The notes below the pieces were generated by a model that saw nothing but the letters and a program-made list of their open reading frames with translations, was not told the origin of the DNA and searched no databases. The position numbers were made by a program, and so were the translations under genes. From positions 180,434,927-180,498,926 of the forward strand of contig CM062295.1 in the NCBI GenBank assembly GCA_031216915.1: a stretch of 64,000 nt of DNA, written 5' to 3'. Source of the stretch: Pictodentalium vernedei. Taxonomy: Eukaryota > Mollusca > Scaphopoda > Dentaliida > Dentaliidae. Shown in pieces: positions 48,215 to 60,029 of this stretch. The stretch's first letter is position 1. Each line of letters begins with the position of its first letter.

Positions 48215-49444
48215 AACTAGAGGCTCTAAAGAACCTGTAATCGCTCACCTGGCAGAACTAGCTTCCCTCAGTGATTCTAATCAGAATTAAAGAATACAGC
48301 TAGCTGCCATTCTCCTTCATCTGATTGAAACAGAATGATGATTGTATTCAGAGGACTTTTCATACATTATTTGTGCCAAGTTTGGTTCACATTGGCCAAT
48401 ACGTTTCAGATAAGATGAAAATGTGATTATACATAGAATTTCCATGATAACTATGAGCCACCATTCCAGCCATGTGTGCAACCCAATCAACATTAAATGA
48501 GGATCGTTGATAGAGGGTTTCCCAGTCATCAATTATGTGAAGTTTCAAAACATTTGGCCTTGTAGTTTCAGAGGAGAAGATATTTGAAAATCAGCCAATC
48601 AGAATAAAAGAATGCCTCTGGTGGCCATGTTTTCATCTGACGGGAACAAATTGAAGATAGTTTGTAGGGGACCTCCCATAGACCATTCCTGCCAAGTTTG
48701 GTTCACATCAGCTCAGCAGTTCCAGAGAAGAAGATGAAAATGTAATTTCTCATAGGGTTTCCATGGTAACTAGGAGTAGCAATTGCAGCCATGGTTGCAA
48801 CCCAATCAACATTAAATGGGGAACGTTGATAGAAGGTATCCCAGTCATAAATCATGTCAAGTTTTAAAACATTTGGCCTGGTGGTTTCAGAAAAGATTTT
48901 TTAAAATTGACCAATCAGAATCAAAGAATGCCTCTGGCGTCCATGTTTTTCATCCAACGGGAACAAAATGAGAATTGTTTGTAGGGGACCTACCATAGAC
49001 CATTCCTGCCAAGTTTGGTTCACACCGGCTCATTAGTTCCAGAGAAGAAGACGAAAGTGTGATTTCCAATAGGGTTTCCATGGTAATTATGAGCCGCAAT
49101 TGCAGCCAAGGTTGCAACTCGATCAACATTAAATTAAATGGGGATCATTTATAGAGGGTGTCCCAGTCATCAATCATGTGAAGTTTCAAAACATTTGGCC
49201 TGGTAGTTTCAGAGGAGAAGATTTTTAAAAATAGACCAATCAGAATCAAAGAATGCCTCTGGCAGCAAGGGTTTTCTTCTGATGAGAATAAAATGAGGAT
49301 CGTTTGCAGTGATCATTCCTGCCAAGTTTGGTTCACATCGGCTCAGTAGTTCCAGAGAAGAAGATGAAAATGTGAAAAGTTTGCAGATGACGAATGACAA
49401 GTGATGGCAATAGCTCACATGGCCCTTTGAGCCAGGTGAGCTAA
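48215..49444 (+). mobile_element. Pearl/Helentron-like element, family c, complete
   Basis: 5' AGGCTCTAAAGAACCT (imperfect hairpin), subterminal GCTCACCTGG; 3' GGCCC-TTT-GAGCC hairpin then CCAGGTGAGCTAA at 49444. Three to four monomers of about 290 bp contain GCCAAGTTTGGTTCACATC, GTTCCAGAGAAGAAGATGAA and CATAGGGTTTCCATGGTAA. It interrupts the 345-bp array in AT-rich sequence. Confidence 0.8.
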
Positions 49445-49765
49445 AAAGTGAATAAACAAATGAATTAAAATGATTTTAAATAAATATAGAAAATCCCAGA
49501 AAAAATATGAAAAGTAATACCTAAATAAAAGTTGAAAATATTGTGAAGAATGTTATGTAAAGTATTTGTACTTCTTCATCAAGCAAATGATTGCTTGATC
49601 ACAACTGAGATGTGCTGGATAGTACAGCAACTTTGTGACGACAACAGAGACAATCAGCCAATCACAAAAATCTCTGCTGGGAACATACAATGTGTTCGCT
49701 GCCTGGGTCCCTTCTACAAGTAAAACAAAGTAGTCCACTGATGTAAACAAGCTCTCTCTTACTTG

Positions 49766-50013
49766 TTAACTCCTTGCATGCTGTTGGCGGATATTCCTGC
49801 CAGGACACATAACGTCTTGCCACTGAAATGAGTATACAGCTGGGCACCTTTAACCAAATTGCTCCCTGTAAATTCACCAAACTTAATGACCAATGATTTC
49901 TTTAGTTTAATTTAAAGGAATTTTTCATCAAATCCAGTCATGGCTGCTTCACAGCAGCCATGACTAGATTTGATGAAAAACATTTTGATTATACTCAGCA
50001 GGTTAAGAGTTAA
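49766..50013 (+). mobile_element. TTAA MITE, family 2 (best copy)
   Basis: TTAACTCCTTGCATGCTGTT to GCAGGTTAAGAGTTAA with TTAA at both ends. Central near-perfect hairpin at 49921-49980 (TTTTTCATCAAATC ... GATTTGATGAAAAA). Removing it restores the 345-bp period of the host array, which supports the ends. Confidence 0.85.
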
Positions 50014-50547
50014 TACCTGGTACCCACAGGGTTGATATCAAGCCTTGAATGCAACATGGTGCCACATGCAATGCAGAAGCATTATCTTGGCACTTCAATG
50101 CATCCAATTAAATATAATTTGAAAATCTTATGAACAATGTTGTGTAAAGTATTTGTACATCATCAACCAACTGATTGCTTGACCACAATTGAGTGTCAGA
50201 TATGCTGGTCAGGACCGCAACTTCATGACAACTACAGAGACAATCAGCCCATGACAAAATCCCTGCTGTCCACAGACATGTACAAGGTGTTGGTCGCCTT
50301 GGTCCCTTTTACAAGTAAAACAATAGTAGTCCACTCATGTCCACTGATGGAAACAAGCAATACTCTACTTGTAATTCCCTTGGTGCCCACAGGGTTGACA
50401 TATTATCAGTACCTCCCTTCAAATAACAAAAAATTAAATTAAACATGAGGCCCCATTGGGCCTGAGGCACTCACCTGACCAAAATTGTTTAAAGAAGGAT
50501 TTAATGAGCATCTATGGCAAGTTAACACTACAGAGGAATGAAGTTAT

Positions 50548-50798
50548 TTAACCCTTTACCTAACATGAAAAGCAGACGACACTTGCAAAAATAATTCTTG
50601 AATAACTAATTTTTTTCATTTTTTGTCTCAAAAACATAGGTTATGACCCCTCATTGGAACGAGCTCGATGAGCTCGTTCCAATGAGGGGTCATAACCTAT
50701 GTTTTTGAGACAAAAAATGAAAAAATAATGAAAATTAATTGGCGATTTTTGAGAATAGCGCTGGCCGGTTTTGGCCATTACGTTGGGTAAAGGGTTAA
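50548..50798 (+). mobile_element. TTAA MITE, family 1 (best copy)
   Basis: TTAACCCTTTACCTAACATG to GTTGGGTAAAGGGTTAA with TTAA ends. Central arms 50611-50666 and 50670-50725 are perfect inverse copies over 56 bp around GAT; the inner end is GGAACGAGCTC. The perfect hairpin suggests recent activity or homogenisation. Confidence 0.85.
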
Positions 50799-51583
50799 TT
50801 ATTTATAACTCTGCTGTTCATGCCAGATGATTTTTTTCTATTACTGGGATGCTACCACAGAAATAATGCCCAGATTTTCAGTAATACAAAACTAGGGAGT
50901 CCAAATAGGGACTTGACTGGAACAAACCTGAAGGATGTTGTATACCAAATATCAAAGGATTCTGACTGGTGGTTCTTGAATATAAGATATTGACTCTGTT
51001 AAAATCTGCCCCCCACCGCCCTGCACCCCCATCGGAAACACAAATATCAACCTAGGAACTATATTTGAACAAACTGAATCTGAACCCTCTAAAGGAGCTG
51101 CATACCAAATATCAAAAGATTCTGATTGTATTTCAAGAAGCAGATTTTTCAAAATTATTCCTCATATTGGACCAAGTTAAAATTTGGGCTCCAATAGGAA
51201 GCCCAAATATTAACCGGAGACTTGATTTGAACAACTTAGATCTGATCTCCCTAAGGATGTTGTATACAAATATCAAAAGATTTTGACTGGCGGATCTGAG
51301 GAAGATTTTTAAAGATTCCTGTGTGAATTTTATTCCGGGTTTTCAGGAATTCCAGGTAATTCCAGAAGAATAGTCAAGACAACGCTTGGAAAAATCAAGA
51401 AAAAGAAGTAATTATTTGTGAAAACATTTTTCCAGAGAATTCCTGTATTTTTCTGATTTTAAATTCCTGATTTCCCAGAAAAATCAGGACTTCTCATAAA
51501 AAGCATCTGATGACTATGTCTTAAATTCTTGGTTTCCCAGAAAAGTCTGGAATTTTTACTCTGTTGGAGTAGAAATATATATA

Positions 51584-51888
51584 AATTTTGCCAAGTAAAA
51601 GAATTTATGCTAAACAAGCAGTACGTTGAGTTTAGGTCAAGACAGGTCAGATTATTAGCATGGCTACCATAATGCATACATGGAAATAATAGGAGGCTCT
51701 GACATAAAGGCCAGTCATTAATAATCGGGTCCCATGCTAATGAAATTAATGAAATTATCTCTCGCCAATCAAAATATATAGCCGGAAGGTCCGCCAATTT
51801 CAGCGCGTCCCCTCTTGTGGAATTAAGCATTCTTTTGTCTCAGGACGAAGTATACAGTCACGTAAGCTCGGAGCAACAACTTTTTCCT
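51584..51888 (+). repeat. Split direct repeat A1
   Basis: Begins TAAATTTTGCCAAGTAAAAG and runs to GTAAGCTCGGAGCAACAACT. Pairs with A2 at 54898. Confidence 0.85.
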
Positions 51889-52000
51889 GCCTACATTTCA
51901 CCTTCTACAGAACTTGTCAGAAGTCTTTTACAATCACAAAAGGTCAGAATTTATTACTTTATTTGCTTTCCTAGCACTGTTATCGTCCTTTTTTGTGATT

Positions 52001-52580
52001 ATGTCTTGTAAAGTTTTGATTTTTGGCAGCAGTTATGTTGCAAAATTCTCTGAGTTTTTGTTGCCGGGTACGGCTGGCAATAGTTGTCCATTTCTTCACG
52101 ACTTTGCGTCTCCCCTGAATTTTAAAGCTAAGATTACACCCGTGGAGGTCAGACTGTTTGGTATTAGCGGCCTGGTGGCAATGGCCTTTCAGGGAAGTCC
52201 CCAGCCGAGGTTTACAAGGATATTCGTGATTTTGTCCATTATCTGGAGTGCTGTGCACCCATTAAATATATTTATGTAAGTTCTCCATCGCTTTCGGATC
52301 AAGTTGCCCATTCTTGGCCGAGTGTTTTCCACCAATGCAGAAGATATTGTAAGTTTCAATGGAAAAGTGGACGAATTGAACTCCGAATTGTCCAAGGAAT
52401 TGAGGGGATTCCGGGCTTCAGTACGGTCCTGGAGGCAGAAACGTCTGGTGCTAACAGTACGATACAAAGTTTCGGATGGGGTACATCTTGGTTTAAAAGC
52501 TTTCCGGGCCAATATTCGAGCTGCAACTGCATCTGGTCTTAAAGCCCTCCGCATGGCCGACTCGGCCCACACATCACATT
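52001..52580 (+). pseudogene. SGNH-hydrolase-like remnant of the retroelement
   Basis: An early KVLIFGSSYVAKF block (position of the catalytic-Ser block) and a late SDGVHL block (position of the Asp-x-x-His block) frame a region like the SGNH proteins known from some Ngaro/DIRS-group elements. Their role there is unproven. It is a fossil, broken. Identification rests on motif order only. Confidence 0.45.
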
Positions 52581-54664
52581 CCTGTCTCTTAAAAACTTCC
52601 GCCAGCTCCACTCAGGTGGCAACCTCTTCTATTTCCGATACACCATTTTGGTACAGATCTGCTGGCACATCTTGAATTTCCGGTTATTTCCGGCGACCAT
52701 CCAATTCGCCAGCTTCAATTGTTTGGGAATATTGACTTCCTCAGTAAGTTCAGTGTTGATCATCTTGGAAAGTCATGGAAAACAAACGTTTTATTATGCC
52801 GGTCCTTGTAAGTCCCAGACAGCCTGGTCAAAATATTAGGGGCACCGTCGAACGTGCTCCAATTCACTGCTTGCTTTTTGTTTCTGGTCGCGTGTTGTCG
52901 TATTTTTCTGTAGGTTTTGGAAAACAATTATCTTGTGGTTTGCTTGTGAAGTCTTTCAGTTTGGTATTACATTATCGGGAAACTGTGTATTTTAAGACAA
53001 ATGGACCAATAAGAAAGAATATAAAGAATGGATTACGAGTGATTCGAAAGACAAACATAGGGCAAAATTGTTGGTCATGGAAATTCGCAATGTTAGTCCT
53101 TGAAAGTCCTGGAAAAGTCCTTGACATTCTATCTTGATTTGGGGTACGAACCATGTATAATGTTGATTTCACCTAAGCAGCTTTTGTGGTACTACTAATC
53201 ACCGCCACAATCCACATCACAAGTTAGGGATTTCATCGTTCTCATACATTTTCTTGAGTTAGCCTGTAGCGGAGCACGTTTAAATTGCTTCTCGTGCTAC
53301 ATGTGCTTTTGATCTTGTTAACTGCGATCCCAGCTGTGATTCATTCATATGTTTTATATTCATGGGCCGGTGGCGGAGCACGTTTAATTTGCTTCACGTG
53401 CCACCTGTGCTCTTCTTAAGTAAATTAATCTACTGGTTAATTTGCTGGTTTACTTATCGATTGCTTATGAGATTTTGTGACCGCAGACCTCAATATTTAC
53501 AGTTGGTAGTCCAATGCATTTAACATGCCCTGCCATGTCTCAGTTACATCCGAGTGTTTTGTTGCCATTTACTGGAGACTGTAATAACGCTCCCCACTAC
53601 CTGGCAGCAATGCAGTCAGTGACATTTGTTATCCCTACTCTCATTTTTAACTCTCTTTTTATGTCAACATGACTCACGTTATGATAGGTCTGCCATTCGC
53701 AGTCTTTGGGCACTGTTATTGTTTACCTCGTATACAATTTCACCTAATACTTGGTCAGTTTTACTATTTCAGGATGCCCAAGGCAAAGCAAAAATCTCGG
53801 AGAGTTTCCGGCAAGCAAACAGCAGCTCCATTAGGCCAAGACAATTCTTTAATAGATGGTCTTTCACACCTCTATTCAATACCTCCACGTTCAATACATT
53901 CAGAAGTGACCCACAGTTCAGCAGACTCCGCAAAGAGACGTCCGCAAAGACTCACTACCAGCATGACAGTACCAAATCCTTTCTCTGATGCCGGGCACCA
54001 GCCCAGTCTTCCTCTTGTGACATCTTCACTGGATCAAACTGCTACCTCCCTGGACATTCCAACAACCTCCGAGCCTGTATATGATATATAGCTCGCAAGA
54101 ATTACATCCACATATGTTCATTCGGTGCCCATAACACATTGACTACCAGGACTTGTGTCAAATGAAACTGCCACACTACAATGCCTTACGTACCTTCACA
54201 ACAAACTTTTTTGTCCAGCCTGCTGCTGCGGTACAGTCAGTGCCAACATACCTGCAATCCGCTGGGGCTGCACAGTCAACTCTACAACATGGTATGGACA
54301 CTTGTGCCTGTATGCACTCAGTACCACTTGGGCACACTGCAGGACGATTATTTGATCTCCCAAGCCAGTCTAGGGCCACTACATGTACATCAACTCAGCA
54401 ACACACTACCACAGCCAGTGCTACTTCTACCTCGCATCAGACTTTAATTATGCAGTTGCAGGCAACTTCAGACCAGCTACGCCAAGAAGAGACAACTACC
54501 AGTGCATCGAGATCTGCTACTACCTCTGCTCAAGAACCTCCAGGTAGCCAGTTTCAATTTATCACTAATAATATTCATGATCCTCATAACTCTCCCTTGC
54601 CTCCTATTATGGGTCTTGGGTTAGCACATCCCCAGAGTGGGTGTATGCAAGCTTCTCAACGCAT

Positions 54665-55206
54665 GGTGGCGGGTACACCCACTTGCAGTTGTATTTTTAC
54701 CAGTTCAATTGCATTTCGGATATCATTAGTTTGTATTTTTAATATAATCATTGAAAACAAGAAAATTTAAAACATGAAAATAAGATTTTAAATCAATAAA
54801 TTTGGCATCATCCACTTGGCACTTCAGGTGATGTCCTTAACGGAATACATTGTAATGTTTTTTCTCCTCCCCTTTTATTATGCTGTGGGTTGAGCATAAA
54901 TAAATTTTGCCAAGTAAAAGAATTTATGCTTAACAAGCAGTACGTTGAGTTTAGGTCAAGACAGGACAGATTATTAGCATGGGTACCATAATGCATACAT
55001 GTAAATAATAGGAGGCTCTAACATAAAGGCCAGTCATTAATAATCGGTTCCCATGCTAATGAAATTAACGAGATTATCTCTGGCCAATCAAAGTGTATAG
55101 CCGGATGGTCCGGCAATTTCAGTGCATCCCCTCTCGCGAAATTAATCATTCTTTTGTCTCAGGATGAAGTATACAGTCACGTAAGCTCAGAGAAACAACT
55201 TTTCCC
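54665..55206 (+). repeat. Split direct repeats B1 and A2, adjoining
   Basis: B1 has ACACCCACTTGCAGTTGTAT and CTTAACGGAATACATTGTAA. It joins A2 (AATTTTGCCAAGTAAAAGAA) at about 54898. Confidence 0.85.
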
Positions 55207-55379
55207 TCCCTCCCACCCTGTTCTGAATCCTGGTCGCAATGGTGGCCACATTACCCTCAGTGCCCAGTGAACTTTTCTTCCATCTAGATTGTACATTCTG
55301 TAATTAGTTATACCTTCCCATGCTTTTTCAGAGTTTTCTGCAAAAACAGTTTTTCCCTCTGGTTTCTAATGCAGGGATG

Positions 55380-55616
55380 GCAGGCGGTACACCCACTTGC
55401 AGTTGTATTTTTACCAGTTCAATTGTATTTCGGATATCATTAGTTTGTATTTTTAATATAATCATTGAAAACAAGAAAAATTTAAAACATGAAAATAAGA
55501 TTTTAAATCAATAAATTTGGCATCGTCCACTTGGCACTTCGGGTGATGTCCTTAACGGAATACATTGTAATGTTTTTTCTCCTCCCCTTTCATTATGCTG
55601 TGGGTTAAGCATAAAA
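55380..55616 (+). repeat. Split direct repeat B2
   Basis: Second copy of the B unit, from GCGGTACACCCACTTGCAG to GTGGGTTAAGCATAAA. About 170 bp of unshared sequence separates it from A2. Confidence 0.85.
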
Positions 55617-57808
55617 TGTATATTAATGTCATGTCCCCATTGGATAATTTAAAATTGGAGGGAAAAGTTTCACATCTCTGCCATGTTGTATTTTTGGTAA
55701 AGAGACCATTCTGAAAGGAATAAACTTATTCGTGCGAGTATTCAATCTTTCAGCTTGATAATACACTTTTGAATTATAAACAATAATCTTCAGAGCCTGA
55801 TGGACAAAGGTTGGGGAAATGTTAACTGTTCAACAATTTGTTTCATCAAAATCTTTGTTTCTCACCTCAACACACATCTCATGAGTGGTTTCATCAGTTG
55901 GATTTATAATTCCTGATTCCAGCTTGTTTTCCCAACAGTCTTTGATGATTCCCTTTTAAATATTGAATTTTGAATGCATTTCTAAAATACTGTGTGGCTG
56001 TCTGTATTTTTTATGAAATTCCTCTTAGGATAAATTTTTCTCAACTGCATGGTGCATACCCGGTATAAGTACATGTACCATGACAGATCCATATTTGTAG
56101 TAATCTCAGTGCAACAAGCTACAGTAACAAACACTGAATTCCAGGAAATCCGGAAAAATAAGGAATTCTGTTCTGACAAAATAAAACTGAAGTCCGGGAA
56201 ATTCAGAAAAATCAGGAATTTTGTTAACATTTATATGAAACGTCAGTTGAATTCCTGGAAATCCGGAAATTCAGGAATTTTTGCTCAGACAGGTTTGTTT
56301 AAAACACGGAATTCTCTGGAATTTCCTGGAATTCCGGGTTGGCCAATACTACAAAATCCTGGTTTTCCTGATTTTCTTGGCTTGATATTCTCTGGAATTC
56401 CCTGGATTTCCGGACATGAAAAAGACCATGTTATTTCCCGGAATTCTCTGGAATTCCAGAGAAAATTTCACACATGTTATTCCTCATATTACACTAAGTT
56501 AAAACTCAGACTCCCTTACTAATAGAGAGCCCAATTATTAACTGATGGACTTAAGTTGAACAAATTAAATTCAACTCCTGTAAATTAAAAGATTTTGACT
56601 GGTGTTTCTGGAGAAGAGTTTTAAAGATCATTCCTCATATTGGACCAAGTTAAGATGTGGGCTTCAACAGGGAACCTAAATATTAAGATCTAACATGCAG
56701 ACCAAATATCAAAAGATTCTGATTGGTGGATGTGAAGAAGAAGATTTTTAATGATTATTCCCTATACTGCACTAAGTTAAAATTCAGGCCACCATAGGAA
56801 GCCCAAATATTAACTAAGGGACTTGGTTTAAACAAACTTGAATCTGACCCTTGAAACAATCATGTATACCAAGTACTGAAGAAGATTTTTAAAGATTATT
56901 CTTCATATTGCCCTAAGTTTAAATTTGGACTCCTGTAGTGAACCCAAATATGAGCCAAAGGGCTTCATTTTAACAAATGTTTATCACAAGCCACCCACCC
57001 CCTCCTATAGATGGTGTATATCAAATATCAAAATATTCTGATCAGTGTTTCTGGAGAAGAAATTCTTTTTAATTTTTGCAAATATTCTGACTCAGCATTT
57101 TTTCAATCGCACCCCCTTCCCACAGAACACCCTGACACAACCAATGGCAATTTATTTTTACCATTCCATGCTACTGGTCCTAATGATGCTCCATACAAAA
57201 TAACAGTTCTCTGTTCCATGTGGTTGGGAAATATGGGCGTTTGAAAATATTTCTATTTTTAGCTCCAAGGGGGCAGAGGAAATTTTTTTTTGCATGAATC
57301 AAGTACTTAGGACTCAATAATATCACATACCAAATTTGGTTCAAATCGAACCATTGGTTCAGAAAATAGAAATTTTGGGTAGGACCTAAAATCTTGCCCC
57401 TCCCATTGCAAAGTCAAATATTGCTCTGACAACCCTCATTTGAACAAATTTTTGATTCTACACCCCAAAAGGAAGCTTCATACCAGACATCAAGTCATTG
57501 TACCCACTGGTTCACGAGAAGAAGTGTTTTTTTTAAGTTTAGGAGCATTTTCCCCACCCCCTCCCTATGGATCTGTGGCAACATTATTTTGAAAAAAAAC
57601 TTGAATTGACATATGATAAGAAGTCGATAATGTAAAGTTCATGCCAGACAGTCGCAACCGAAATATGGACCGAGGGATTTGATTTCAACAAATATGTGAA
57701 TCAATGTTCCAAAGATGTTATATGTAAAATATGAAAGCTTTTGGAGTGCTCAGTGGTTTGGAGCAAACGATTTTCTAATTTTTTCCCATTGCCCACAGTG
57801 TTAAAAAA

Positions 57809-57821
57809 TGCTGACTCAGCA
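57809..57821. promoter_or_regulatory. Perfect T-MARE palindrome (second site)
   Basis: TGCTGACTCAGCA again, in the same sequence context as 46973 (TTAAAAAATGCTGACTCAGC). A half version, TGACTCAGCA, is at 57088-57097. Confidence 0.35.
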
Positions 57822-58498
57822 TTTTTTCAAAGTCCCGAAAAAGTACCTTATGACAAAACCGATGGCAATTTTTTTTTACCATTCCTTTCTGTTGGTCCTA
57901 AAGAAGCCTTACACAAAATAAAAATTCTCAGTGCCGTGCAGTTTTGGAGATATGGATGTTTTCGTTTTTTTCTATTTTTGAATCCTGAGGTTCCCATGGG
58001 GCTGCAGGAAAATTTGTTTTGCATAAATCAAGTACTTATAACCCAATAATACCTCATATTAAATTTGGTTCAAATTGGCCTCTCGGTTCAGAAAATAAAA
58101 ATTCTAGGCGAGGCAAAAATTCTTGCCTCTCTCAGGACAATGGCAAATATTGCCCGTCAAACTTCTCTTGAACAAACTTGAGTCTACACCTCAAATGGAA
58201 GCTGCATACCAAATATCAAGTCTCTGCTACGGCTGTTCATGAGATGAAGATTTTTAAAAATTTTGTGTATTTTGGCCCCCACCCCCCTCCACAATAGGAG
58301 CAAAAACCCAATTTGAAGAAAAACCCAAATGCCCCTATATAACCACTACTCATGTGAATTTTCATTGAACTGTAGACAGTGGCTTGGGAGAAAATGACCC
58401 AAACACCACCTTCACGACGTACGACAGATGATAGACAACGGACGACGGACAAAAAGTGATCAGAATAGCTCACCCTGACTTTCAGTCAGGTGAGCTAA

Positions 58499-59250
58499 AA
58501 AAGAACACTGCATGCAAAGTGTAAGACATCAGAAGCGAAGCAAAATTACTTTAATCTATAATTAAAAAGCTTTCATGAAGACGGAATTTAAAAAACAAAA
58601 TGGAAAGTCCCTGTGACATCATTTTGTGAATACTTGCATTTTCTAATTTTAACTTGCTGCTGTTAAATAAATAACAGCCAAACCAAAGCAAAGAAATGTT
58701 TTTGTGCATTAAAGCCTTGCTGGGACGGTATGGGTGTAATCTAACCCCTAACAAAGTCTTTAACAGTACAATGATACTCATCCACTTCTAGAAGCCACAC
58801 ACAAGAAGTAAAAGAGCCAGGAATGCCACCTGTAAAAGACACCTGAAAATGACTGCCATCAACAACAACTATGCATTATTTTAATGCTAACTGGGCCTAA
58901 TTAGCTAGAAACTTTTGACCTAAAAATGTTAAAAATCTGTTTCTCGAGCCCTTCTGCATGGTCCTTTTGGCTACTACATGCTCTCTTTTTATAACCAAGG
59001 CAAACTTGAAAAAGTAAAAATATTTTATCCAAGTTAATAAAATTGATAAATTTGTTCACTCAAGGGACGAAATACACCACCAACCATGCTAATTTGTTGA
59101 TTATGAGGCCTAAAACATAAAACAAACCAAGAATATGAAGTTTTGATGGCAAAGACTTAATTATAAAAAATAAAATAAAAAACAACACACCTGCCCACCC
59201 TTTTCAAACAAATTGCAGTTACATATCCAATAAAATCCACAGCATGATCA
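58499..59250. other. Unassigned DNA
   Basis: 750 bp, AT-rich. The 345-bp array does not resume after the family-d element, so the array either ends there or was deleted. No gene recognised. Confidence 0.5.
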
Positions 59251-59454
59251 TTTATTTATTGATGTCAGGTATTCCTGCACAATGGCTAGTCGTGACTGCA
59301 ACATGGAGATAAAGTCAAGTTCAGTCAATCGTTTACACCCATGTTGCCCATTTTAGAATACTTCCACCCAACGCATTGGTGACCTGGTCCTATTTTACCA
59401 GTAAAACAGAGCACAGTAAACAAGCACTGCTTCACTTCCCAGGTTCCCATGGGA
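59251..59454 (-). mobile_element. SINE, body type B
   Basis: Tail TTTATTTATTGATGTCAGG (shortened) and body CTATTTTACCAGTAAAACAG, CAAGCACTGCTTCACTTCCC as in the other type-B copies. No clear target duplication. Confidence 0.75.
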
Positions 59455-59633
59455 ACCATCACATGTTTATCGACAACAATCCGAAATGGATTTCATTGAT
59501 GCATATGCTATAAATAGACCCACATGAACACAAAAATTGCATTTATCCTTCTGAGAAAGGTGATTTTGACGACTATGGAAAATGACTTTGACTTTCCCTG
59601 AGTAATTGGCTAACCAGTTTGGATTAACCCTTT

Positions 59634-59874
59634 ACCTAACATGAAAACCAGACGACACTTGCAAAATATATTCTTGAATAACTAATTTTTTTCATTTTTC
59701 GTCTCAAAAACATAGGTTATGACCCCTCGTTGGAACGAGCTCGACGAGCTCGTTCCAACGAGGGGTCATAACCTATGTTTTTGAGACAAAAAAGGAAAAT
59801 ATAATGAAAATTAATTTGCGATTTTTGAGAATAGCGCTGGCCGGCTTTGGCCGTTACGTTAGGTAAAGGGTTAA
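59634..59874 (+). mobile_element. TTAA MITE, family 1
   Basis: TTAACCCTTTACCTAACATG to GTTAGGTAAAGGGTTAA with TTAA ends. The central hairpin is near perfect (GTTGGAACGAGCTCGACGAG and inverse). Close to the copy at 50548. Confidence 0.85.
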
Positions 59875-60029
59875 AAAACTATGGCAGCATTTTTCAAACA
59901 TCTGATCAATTCTCTATTTAATCAAATCAGGCGCTTTCATATGTATAATACAAAACAGGAGGGTACATTTGCATAATGGCAATTGTGGTTTGGTGAAATG
60001 GACAACTTTTTTTTTTTTAAATCAGAGCT

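Larger units (their letters stand above)
42990..50454 (+). repeat. 345-bp tandem array (five units) interleaved with mobile elements
   Basis: The word CAGAGACAATCAG (or near variant) marks units at 43095, 45617, 47921, 49645 and 50235. Subtracting the elements lying between them leaves spacings of 347, 345, 494 and 346 bp. Unit landmarks in order: TTTGAAAATCTTGTGAACAA, TTTGTACTTCATCAA, CTGATTGCTTGATCACAA, AAATCTCTGCTG, GTCCCTTTTACAAGTAAAAC, AGTAGTCCACTGATG, CCACAGGGTTGAT. No coding signal. Confidence 0.8.
51584..55616 (+). mobile_element. Ngaro/DIRS-like retroelement fossil (tyrosine-recombinase type)
   Basis: Arrangement A1 (51584-51888), internal region, B1 (about 54665-54897), A2 (54898-55206), B2 (about 55380-55616). 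This A-B-A-B split direct repeat layout is the hallmark of Ngaro-group elements. The internal part holds an SGNH-hydrolase-like remnant and a Ser/Thr/Gln-rich, basic-start coding-like stretch (about 53774-54660). No reverse transcriptase is recognised. The copy is broken, with several breaks. By eye A1/A2 differ at about 7-8% and B1/B2 at about 2-3%, so it is moderately old. Confidence 0.6.
51318..56478. mobile_element. Foldback-like element rich in GGAATTCC
   Basis: Termini TGTGTGAATTTTATTCCGGG (left) and the inverse of TGTGTGAAATTTTCTCTGGA (right) are alike. About 250 bp at the left and 370 bp at the right are runs of AATTCC-type words in opposite sense. It splits the family-d monomer at TTTAAAGATTATTCC. 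It carries a fossil retroelement between its arms. Superfamily and target duplication not resolved. Confidence 0.55.
50454..58498 (+). mobile_element. Pearl/Helentron-like element, family d, 8 kb with nested elements
   Basis: 5' hairpin GGCCC-CATT-GGGCC and subterminal CTCACCTGA at the left. 3' tract GACGGACGACGGACAAAAAG, hairpin CCTGACTTTCAGTCAGG and TGAGCTAA at 58498. The core has 180-bp monomers as in 40297-41344, then a second monomer type (56990-58300) with AATTTGGTTCAAAT. Nested inside are a TTAA MITE (50548-50798) and a foldback-like element (51318-56478). The monomer pattern resumes on both sides of the latter, so its own length is about 2.6 kb. Confidence 0.8.

Noticed and set aside
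52304-52675. Treating the SGNH-like stretch as a host hydrolase gene
   Set aside because: It lies between split direct repeats of a retroelement fossil, so it is most simply part of that element.
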